From: Fallopia convolvulus
Lineage: Eukaryota; Streptophyta; Magnoliopsida; Caryophyllales; Polygonaceae
Reading direction: 5' to 3'
Length of the DNA stretch: 64,000 bases
NCBI GenBank assembly: GCA_964016875.1
Contig: OZ024736.1
Coordinates: forward strand, 4,958,001 to 5,022,000
Part shown: in pieces, positions 55,132 to 64,000 of the stretch
How the letters are laid out: every line of letters begins with the position of its first letter
How positions within the stretch are numbered: position 1 is the first letter of the stretch
Made by a program: the position numbers and the translations under genes
Notes under the pieces: model-generated
Databases searched by the model: none
The model's input: the letters and a program-made list of their open reading frames with translations, nothing else
What the model was told of the DNA's origin: nothing

Positions 55132-57160
55132 TTGTCAAGACACCATGCTAAAGTGGATTGTTATACCAAAAAGGCAGTGATAGACTCGCTTGAGAAATCT
55201 ATAGTGGTTTTCTATATTGATAGACAATTGGTACCCACTTGCTTAATATCTGCAACAATGGCTTTTCGCATGATCAGAGAGGGATTTGAGGCATATTTGA
55301 CTCATGTTATAGACAGTACAGTTGAATGTGATGAGGTTGCAGTTATTCAATTGTTAGAGATTTTCCAAATGTGTTTCCAAAAGATCTTCCTAGATTGCCA
55401 TATGATAGAGAGAGATAGAGTTCACTATGAAAGTAATGTCAGGTATTGCACCGATTTCTATTCTTCCATATTGGATGGCTCTTCCAGAGTTACATGAACT
55501 GAAGAAACAATTACAGGATTTGTTGGACAAAGTATTCAATAGGGCTAGTGTATCTTACAGTTGTATATAGATTATAGAAAGTTGAATCATGTGACAATGA
55601 AGAACAAGTATCCATTGCCAAGGATAGGTAATTTATTTGATCAACTTCAGTGTGCAAAGGTATTTTCGAAGATAGACATTCGGTCAGGATATCATCAGTT
55701 AAAGATAGCTAAAGATGACATTATCAAGACAACATTCAGAACTCGATATGGGCATTATGAGTTTCTGGTAATTCTATTTAGTTTGACTAATGCACCAGTA
55801 GAATTTATGGCTTTGATGAACAAGGTATTTCAAGCTTTTCTATACAGATTTGTGATCATCATTATTCATCATATATTGGTATATTCGTGGAGTACAGCTG
55901 AGTATGTTGATCATTTGCGTACTGTGCTACAAGTCTTGAGGGAAAAACAGTTGTTTTCTAAATTGAGAAAGTGTGAATTCTGGTTGGATCATATGGTATT
56001 TTTAGGACATATAGTATCTGGAAGAGGTATAGAGGATTGATTCTAAAAAGTTTGAAGTAGTGGTAAACTGGAAAGCATCAACTACAGTTATAGAAGTTCG
56101 ATCTTTCTTAGTATGGCTAGATACTACAGACTATTAGTCGAAGGATTCTCTATTACAGCTGCACCACTTACTAAATTGCTATGAAAGAATGCTTCATTCC
56201 ATTGAAGTTCTACGTGCCAACAGAGCTTCGATAAGTTAAAGCATCGTCTGACTACAACAACAATACTGAGAATTCTTACAGGTACCAGAGGATTTGGTAT
56301 TTTCAATGATGCTTCATATCAGGTTCTTGGTTGTGTCTTTATGTTGGATGGAAAGTAATTGCTTATGCATCACGACAGTTGCGACCACATGAAGTTTCTT
56401 ATCTTGTACATGTTTTAGAGCTGACAACAGTAGTATTTGCCCTAAAGATTTAGCAACATTATCTATATGGAGAAATATTATATATATTTGCAGATCATAA
56501 GAGTTGGATTTATTTGATGAGCCAAAAGCAGTTGAACATGAGTCTACGGCACTGGATGGAACTACTGAAAGATTATGATTGTACAATCGAGTATCATCCG
56601 AGAAAGGCCAATGTTGTAGCGGATCTTTTAAGTCGAAAGTCCAGTGGTATGACAGAAAATAGGCACATGACTTCATTGTCAGATTTGATTTCTTTGCAAG
56701 GTCTGAATGTTAGAGTACATTTTGACACAGATGAAGTACTAATTGCTACTTTTGAGATTCTGTCACTGCTGAGACAAAAAGCTAAGATGCACAAGTAAGA
56801 GATGGAAAGTTGATAGAAATTATTGAACAAACTCGACAAGGTAAAGATACGCCATTTGACATTCAGGATGACAAATTGATGTCTGGCTCAGATTCATAAT
56901 GTTTTTCATGTTAGTATGTTGCTACAGTATTGATCTGATTCGTCACATGTGTTAAGAGATTCAAAAGTACAGCTTGCAGAAAATCTAAGCTACATAGAGA
57001 ACCGATCATGATAGCAGATTTCAGTATCAAACAGTTACAGATGGAGATTCTGAAAGTAATTCAGAAGAGTCATGGTATAGAGCAAACATCTTGTGAAACT
57101 GAGGATAAGATGAGAAAGTCATATGAAGAGAGCGAATTTTGAGGACAAAATTCTTATAGA
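55132..57160 (+). pseudogene. Element E protease-RT-RNase H remnant with integrase deleted
   Basis: Protease-RT linker text reads SRHHAKVDCYTKKAVIDS and RMIREGFEAYLTHV (55132-55330). RT follows at 55561-56040 (IDYRKLNHVTMKNKYPLPRI, FSKIDIRSGYHQLK, then IIIHHILVYS where YFDDIL would be). RNase H remnants lie at 56100-56650, ending VVADLLSRK. After 56890 the sequence jumps to a block resembling IHNVFHVSML...LRDSKVQLAENLSYIE, normally found after the integrase. The integrase zinc finger and catalytic core (roughly 1 kb) are therefore absent, as is gag upstream. Many stops and frameshifts occur, and the active-site aspartates are lost. Confidence 0.8.
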
Positions 57161-57170
57161 CGGGGAGAAA

Positions 57171-58984
57171 TGTAACATCCCGACCAAAATGCATACCTCA
57201 TTCTGCATTCATATAAGAGTAAGAGCATATGCATAGCATATTGGCATGATATATAGTGAATTTTTAAAAGTAATATTTATTTTCTAATTAAGTTTTTAAA
57301 TTTTAAAAAGTTTTTAAGAAAAAGTTAATTATTTCAGGGTAAATTTTGTAGTAAAGAAATTTTGAGGGTGGAAATTGTAATTTGCGAAAAGTTTGGCCGA
57401 CTTACTTTGATTCATATATATGTGTGTTTCCATGCAGATCTTCATATATAAGTAAATGTCAAAAAAAAACGAGAGAGAGAACCAAAAATGAATTTGGTGG
57501 TTTTTGTTGTTTTGATTCGATTCTGGTACAAGATTTCTTCTATCGGGTTTTAATCCTGAAGTACAAGCTTGATTTGGTAAGTTTTTGATTAGTTATTGGT
57601 TTATCTGGATTTTCCTAATTTTTCCAGATCTATATCTACAGTTGGTTTTGATTTGAAAATCGATTGATCTATAGTTTTCAGAGGGTGTTTTTGATATCGA
57701 ATTTATATTCGGTAAAAGATTTCAGAGTAATTTTAGGGTTTTCCTTGTAATGATATTAGGGAGACCTTTGATCAAGTTTTTCATATAGGTTTGAACTAGA
57801 AAAATGTCCCTTTATATATATAGTTTATTATTGTCAAGTTTTAAAGGATTTGGATATATATGCAAGAAGTTATAATACATTCTGGCATTTCATTGCATTT
57901 GGGGTTAGAGTTTATAAGAGTAAATAGCCTAATTTGCATTGGGTTATATATAGGAGCACAAGTCATAGATCGTGGTCAAAGAGAAAGGGAAGATATATAG
58001 TATCTGCCTTAAACAGGTGAGTATAGATCGGAGATTCAACCCTATGTGCTATATGTGAAATATGAATATATGGATATATGCGCTATATGTGGTATATGAG
58101 GTATATGAATATATGTGCTATATGAGCTATATGGATATATGTGTTATATGGATTATATGGATAGATGTGATAGCTCTGAAATTTCCAAAGTTGTTTGCAC
58201 AAAAGGTGTGTTAACAGATGGCATATGATATATGGTCATAGGATGCACTTGATTGCATAGCATATTGTATGAGATTAAAAGGATCTGTGACTGTCTTGCC
58301 CTGAATTTGTATACAAAAGAGACCTACGGGTCGTACATGAGGCCTGAGATGCCTAAGAGATGGTAATTGAGCAAATGAGGCCTAAGATGCCTAAAAGTTG
58401 GTAATGGCGGTAATGGATAAAAAAAAGAAAAAGAAAAGAAAGGAGAAGATGGTAATGGAAAAGAGTTGGTAATGGAAACCCGGGGCAGATTCAGGCTTGA
58501 ACAGTTCACATAATAAAGAATCGGAAACATTAGCATTTGCATTTGCATAGTAATTAAATTCAGATATGACATATATAATATGTATGAATATGTATATTGA
58601 CCAATTGCTTGGCATTGTGTGAAATAATTGATGATGGTTTATATTCACTGAGTATGCGACTCATGTAAATTGCAAAACAATTTTTCAGGTTCAGCTAGTT
58701 CTTATTGACGTGTGTCCATTTAGAGGTCACATTCATACAGGTCGGCCGGCTGAAGCTCTAAGCAACCTTCTCCTCCTCATTTTGCATCATAGACATATGG
58801 TTTGTAATAGAAGCTAGAGTAATAGATGTTTAGTATAAAAAGTGAATACATATATGTGTGCAACCTTATATGGTTGTTACTTCTGCGTTGTGCTTATGTG
58901 AAAATAGTGTTATATGTGAATTATATGCTTATATAAAGAGATAAGTATTACTAAGTATACATTATAGGGTATAGGGGTGTCACA
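57171..58984 (+). repeat. Element E right LTR, complete
   Basis: 1814 bp, starting TGTAACATCCCGACC. It gives the uninterrupted sequence for the F insertion site and includes the TATATG-rich stretch at about 58045-58165. Confidence 0.9.
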
Positions 58985-60437
58985 AAGATCATTCCTTGAT
59001 TGATCTTCTCAAAAATGAACTTTATCATTTTCATCCTTGAAGAAACATAAGCCAATACCATTGGCAATTTAGAACATCTTACCACTGATTCCATTACTAG
59101 TCAATTATAGACCTCAAGTCTTTTCTCATTAACCCGAGTTGGGTATCATACAACATAACTCCAATAACGTTGTCACATAGGTTAGTCATCTGGATATCAA
59201 CAACTCATGTAATCAATTAACACTTGTGCCACGTATTTAATTGAACATAAACACATTACTAATGAACCTTTACCTGTTCCATCCATTTTGACCAATCAAC
59301 CTTATTCACAACTACCTTGATGATTAACCACTTGTTCACAACTTAAACTGAACCAACATTCTCCATCCTTTCTTAATATAATTATAAGAATCTCTCGTTC
59401 CATTTAGGATTCTCAATCCTCTTAACTCAAGGGATAACAACATATATGAAAATCAGAGTTTGAACACTATCATGTTAAAAATTGAATTGTACTTTTCAAT
59501 AGATTAACAATTGATCCAACATTTGAGCACTTCAAAGCTCTTTAAGTTCCAACTGAGCAAAGAAAAGTACAGAATATCCATAATTCTATACTATAGAGTC
59601 ACAAACATAGTTGTTGAAGAAAGTTCCCAAAGACAATCCTTTTCTTTTCAAGATTCTTTTTCATCCCTTCATGATCCATACTGATCTTTTTAGAATCACT
59701 CAAGGCTCATAAGATTCTCCAAATCTCAACATTGAGGAGTAGAGGTTCCAACTCCAAACTTCTATTGATAATCGAATTTCAACCAAATTCAGAAATTCCT
59801 ATAAGAATATACTCGTGAAAACTCTTAATCTTATGACTTCAATGTCAAAGAAACTCACTTTAAAATTCCCTTTTTAAAGATAACACTTGAACTTTCACAT
59901 TTCAAGAAAAGAAGTTAACAATTTCTTTCACATACATATGAATCATGACGTTTTTAAATAAAATTCATAACTTGAAATCTTCCATCATACGAGTTTAAAA
60001 TAGGAAACCTTCAAAATAGAAAGTCTTTATGAAGTACAATACTTAACTTCAAAATCTCACAAGAAGTTTCCTAATATAGAAGAAACGACGAGGATACACC
60101 CAATACAAACTCTCAAGAGAGAATAGGAATTCAGTGAGAACTTGGTCTAGAACTGTTCAACTTCAGGAATCTTCACCTGATCTTACTATAGATCCTTCTC
60201 GGAATCCATTCCCATCTCCAGGGAATCAAATGTCCACCATAGGACCTTTTTCACAAAACCTACTACAAACTTATTACCTCATATTCTCCAATTCCCTTTC
60301 CATTTTCTATCTCTTCACGAGTCTGACCTTCAATCTTAACCACTTTCCGTAAATGGTTCTAAGACAACACCAATATACAATTATCCATAACTATATATGG
60401 AATAATGAAAGTCTTAATCAAGACTTGGAACTTTTAG
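58985..60437 (-). other. Element D interior, 5' half, non-coding
   Basis: AT-rich sequence without convincing coding in any frame. The 72-codon plus-strand frame at 60134 has no recognisable similarity. Confidence 0.6.
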
Positions 60438-60449
60438 CTCTGATACCAC
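60438..60449 (-). promoter_or_regulatory. Element D primer-binding site
   Basis: The minus strand reads TGGTATCAGAGC four bases past the right LTR. It fixes the orientation of D as leftward. Confidence 0.75.
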
Positions 60450-60453
60450 TTCT

Positions 60454-63400
60454 GTAACACCCCCTTCCTACCTTGGAGGTATTACCGCCAGTAACCCCGA
60501 TTAAGACTAAACCGAAGCTACCCAAGGCTTTAAACTGACTGAACAAACTAAAAACAAGGTAAATGAACCATTTGAAAACCTAACAAACTTAAGTTGAATA
60601 TTACAGCGGAAAAACACGTAAAAGGTCTTATACAAACCTTAACTTAAAAGAATAAATAAATAGAACAACCTTCTATTTAAACAAAATCTTCGTCAAGTCT
60701 TCCTTGAGTTCTTATTTCTGAAACTCAGCTTCGCTTTGAAGTAGTTCAATCATGATCTTCACTCAAGTATAGCCATTGAAAACCTTTCTTCAACTTCTGG
60801 AGCTTCAAACATCTGAATCCGCCTCTTGAATCAACTTCCAAGAAGAACCTGATGTGTCGTAAACCAACGGTGGACACCAGCCGACCATATAAAAGAAAAG
60901 AAGATGGACGGGTTAGTCTAATGATAGACTAGAAAGCGGAGAATCTAACTTGGTTCATACGGTTGTAACTAAAAATATTGGCATCCAAATCCGAATAGAC
61001 TCGGATTATGATCCAACAGTTAGCAGTCTTATAGAGAATAAGAAGGAGACTCGCATAATCAAGAGAGAGAACACCACCGCTTGTGGTTTCTTTTAAGAAG
61101 CATAAACAATTGTTGGGAACTCATATTAATCACATAACATTTTGAAAAGCCTCCATCGATTTTTCAGATTAACTTAATCAAAGTTTGATTAAGAATCATT
61201 CATAACCGGAAGCAAGAATGGTTATCAAATAGACTAACCATTCGGGTACATTAATGTGCCTAACGCACTTATCTTGTATTACTTTCAAAACTTTTCACAA
61301 ACAAGTTGGCAACTTTTAATCGGCACGAACTACTGCCGATGGAACACAATACTATCGAGGTCAGAGGGCCTGTTTCATCCTTGAACAACGAATAGCACGG
61401 GTCCCAATGATGGATAGATTAGAGGGCTTGTTTCATCCATAATCCACTACCAACACATATTGAATAGAACACAATACTATCGAGGTTAGAGGGTATATTT
61501 CATCCTTGAACAACGAATAGTACGAGTCCCAATGATGGAGAGATTAGAGGGCCTGTTTCATCCATAATCCACTACCAACACATATTGAATAGAACACAAT
61601 ACTATCGAGGTCAGAGGGCATATTTCATCCTTGAACAACGAATAGTACGGGTCCCAATGATGGAGAGATTAGAGGGCCTGTTTTATCCATAATCCACTAC
61701 CAACACATATTGAATAGATGCACTTAGCTAGAATGCATAGTCCCCCCTCAAGCGTAGAGCGGGCCATGGTCATGTCCTAAGTATTAGGGGATCAATATTG
61801 ATACCGCCTAATACGAGTTTTAAAGAGATGCTTCCGAGACTAAGCTCACGTCCCTGAACTAGGTTAATCCATATCAATGTCTCAGCATGAGACAACTAAA
61901 CATACAAGGTCACATACAACGGACCTAAATCCAGTTCTAGCGCGAAACTGAATGAATAACAATATGGTCATTATTTCTAACAAAACAACAACCTATCATA
62001 TTTTATTAATCATACAAGTTGTTCCCAACGCAAATATTAAATGGGATTCAATTCCTCATTTAATAACAATAATTCAAGAGAGAATCGTCCACTTGCCTTA
62101 GAAGGCGTGCTCAACGTCCTTAGCAATTCCAACAATAATCTTTATCATCCTTCTGACAAATATAACAAAAGGATTTCTTAGCAACGAGCTCACAAAAACA
62201 CTTCTTAGTTGTATTCTCAACTCCTACAACTTCCTAATCGATAAACGATTTAATTTCTGAATATCAATATATAATAAATCCTTAGTTATCATGTTTCAAG
62301 GAGCCATCTTGGCGGAATTATAACTAATTATCCGCTTCACTTTTGAAACAACTTTCTAAACGAAAATTGTTCCTCAGTAACACTTCTTAAAGGTTACCAA
62401 ATCTCGGATCAAACGGATTAATAACGAATCCCGAGTAATTATCCGAAGTCCTTTACCTGCCAATCGGTAACCAAAACTTGTCTTCGCTATAACGGAAGAT
62501 CCGGACGTCCGTTTCCCGAGCGGTTTGAACCTGTGGGACCGTATCAACGTCAAGATTATAAAAACCATAAATTTAATTAGCAAAGCAGAACCAAAAGGCC
62601 CTTACGGTGGCTCCGCAATCAACCCGCTAATAAATTTCGATCGTATATACCTTCACTCGAGCCCATGGCTCGTTTGGCTCGATAGTGGCTCGATCCCCGA
62701 GCCCAAGGGTGGTCGAGTACTGCCCGGCAGCAGCACCTTGCTGGGGATGGTGGTCGGAGGAGTTGGGGGTCGCCGGCGGCGTTGCATAACATGGCGGAGA
62801 AGATAACCGGCGGTGAAGCTCTTTCCTCCCGAACCGGTCGTTCCGAGCTGATCTCTCGCTGGTTTTGGACTCCTCTTGCAGCAGCTCAAGCCCAAGAAAT
62901 TTAAAGAGGAAGACGAAGGAGAGGTGGTGGAGGAGATGGAGGTGGATGGGGCGGAGAAGATTGCCGGCGATGGAGAGATTCAATTCTCTCGAGACCCTCA
63001 TCGTTCCGTCCAAACTCTTTTCAAACAAAAAGTAGACTGAACGAGGCTGAATAGATATGCATAGTGAAATTCTACCTCTTTGTTTCCTTACTAACTAAGA
63101 CATATGAGAGGCGGTTTAAAAACTAAACCCGTCTCGGAACGGGACTCGCGTTAAAGCGGTAAAATTATGTACCTCGGGTGTAAAAACTTACTAAACGAAA
63201 AACGTCCCGTAAATTATGTAGACCAATAAAATCAATTTTCCATGATTTTATCATGCTACATTTAATTTTTAAGGCTTCCGTTTCGCATTTTAAATCCTTT
63301 CCGGTACATAATTAAAAAGACGGTTTATCCAATAAATATTCTTTTTCCACTGAAAAATCCTAGAATTCACACCGATCCATAAAATCATTTCTATGTGATT

Positions 63401-63534
63401 TTAGGATATCACCAAAAATTTTCTAGGATTTAATCTCCAACAAAAATATTGGATTAAGCGTTAAAATGAATAAAAAGGTTAAAAGGATATCCGAGAAAAT
63501 TTCAAAAATATCCTCAAAAATCGCAGTTATTACA
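60454..63534 (-). repeat. Element D 5' LTR, uninterrupted
   Basis: 3081 bp. It contains the empty site for element C (GAGAGGTGGTGGAGGAG near 62917-62933) and the three 125-bp tandem units at 61342-61716. Confidence 0.88.
61342..61716. repeat. Three tandem 125-bp repeats in the right LTR of D
   Basis: Units start at 61342, 61467 and 61592, the same copy number and period as in the left LTR (36821-37195). The array therefore predates the insertion of D. Confidence 0.9.
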
Positions 63535-63539
63535 GTCAC

Positions 63540-64000
63540 TCTTATTAATTCTAGAATTTAATAGACTAATAGCTAAGGAAGAATATGATTCTAGTATCAC
63601 CCGTTTGAAGCCCTTGTCCCAAGCAAGCTAAAGACCATCACGAATACCCCAAAGCTCCGCCATGGGCACCAAACACGAGCCGATGTTAGCCATTGACCAT
63701 TGTGATCACGTATCACACCACATGTCGACGCCATGTTCCCATCTCTGACCGAACCGTTCGTGTTCAGCTTAACTCAGCCCGTGCCCAATTTATTCCACGA
63801 AATACCATGCAAAGTAGGCCTAGAAACTGAACAAATGGAAGAAGACGTACGTGTGATGCGAGTGTACTCCCTAGCCTGCTCAATAATAAAGCCAGCTTTG
63901 TCCGAGATGTTCACCTCTTCATTAAAAACCTTCGAGGTCCGCCAACACCAAATCCACCAAAGGTCAATGGAAAAAATAGCGTTCCAATCAAGCTCGTCTT
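63540..64000 (-). pseudogene. LINE-C RNase H domain, N-terminal part
   Basis: On the minus strand this reads FSIDLWWIWCWRTSKVFNEE, then KLNTNGSVRDGNMASTCGVIRDHNGQW, the start of the RNase H domain in plant L1 elements (the Asp after KLNT has become Asn). It continues on the other side of D at 35931. It runs off the window edge, so the RT part would lie beyond 64000. Confidence 0.72.

Larger units (their letters stand above)
44156..58984 (+). mobile_element. Element E: internally deleted Tekay/Del-like chromovirus
   Basis: The right LTR is TGTAACATCCCGACC...GGTGTCACA (57171-58984). The left LTR (44156-47328) lacks the first 43 bases and is interrupted by solo LTR F. The iMet PBS is at 47338-47349, just after the left LTR, and the polypurine tract CGGGGAGAAA is at 57161-57170. 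Only about 2.4 kb of its own interior remains: decayed protease, RT and RNase H plus the chromodomain-side tail. Gag and the integrase core are missing. Because the left end is lost, no clean TSD exists. It sits in the interior of D and is host to F and B. Confidence 0.85.
35932..63534 (-). mobile_element. Element D: LARD-like element with 3-kb LTRs, host of C, E, F and B
   Basis: The ends are TGTAACACCC...GCAGTTATTACA with the perfect TSD GTCAC (35927-35931 and 63535-63539). It is transcribed leftward, as shown by an iMet PBS beside the right LTR and a polypurine tract beside the left. LTRs are about 3.04 kb (without C) and 3.08 kb. After removing E the interior is about 3.8 kb (41814-44155 and 58985-60453) with no recognisable protein. 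Long LTRs and a non-coding interior fit a large retrotransposon derivative. The motif reading GAGGACGAAACC near the 3' end recalls Tekay/Del elements. Confidence 0.85.

Overview
This is a window of a large, repeat-rich flowering-plant nuclear genome, most likely a eudicot. The only host gene I can support is an intact 19-exon gene for mitochondrial gamma-aminobutyrate transaminase (GABA-T) on the minus strand (CDS 8677-13388). Almost everything else is transposable element, stacked by successive insertion. I reconstructed the stack from LTR ends (TG...CA), target-site duplications (TSDs), primer-binding sites (PBS) and polypurine tracts.

Left part (1-14765). A decayed LINE (LINE-A, minus) fills about 1919-7540, and its 3' flank carries a solo LTR (S1, 562-1918, TSD GTAGA). 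GABA-T follows, with a TATA box at 13505-13513. About 400 bp upstream of that box begins the 3' end of a second LINE (LINE-B).

Middle (14766-34942). LINE-B is split by a CRM-like Ty3/gypsy chromovirus (element A, TSD CTATC). The RT domain of A holds a second solo LTR of the S family (S2, 19748-21130). The integrase of A holds a 10.4-kb Athila-like element in reverse orientation (element N, 23076-33458, TSD CGATC). N carries gag, protease and an Athila ORF1-type gene but no RT, RNase H or integrase. It is studded with a perfect palindrome, TCGTTAACGA: 14 exact copies in LTR, spacer and coding sequence, mostly in pairs 21-23 bp apart.

Right part (34943-64000). The rest of LINE-B joins the 3' end of a third LINE (LINE-C), with a small hAT-like MITE close to the junction. 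LINE-C is split in its RNase H domain by a 27.6-kb LARD-like element (D, 35932-63534, TSD GTCAC) with 3-kb LTRs and no recognisable coding. The left LTR of D holds a compact non-autonomous element (C, 38366-41203, TSD GGTGG). The interior of D holds an internally deleted Tekay/Del-like element (E). The left LTR of E holds an Athila-like solo LTR (F, 45554-46954, TSD GGCAT) that has its own repeated palindrome, TCGGGCCCGA. The PBS of E was hit by a nearly intact CRM-type element (B, 47353-54820, TSD GCAGG) with a 1326-codon gag-pol frame.

The most unusual signals are the element-specific palindromes of N and F, the 12-bp in-frame coding repeat of element C, and the pol frames of A and B that run into their 3' LTRs. 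Clade names (CRM, Tekay, Athila) rest on remembered motif resemblance, not on a search.
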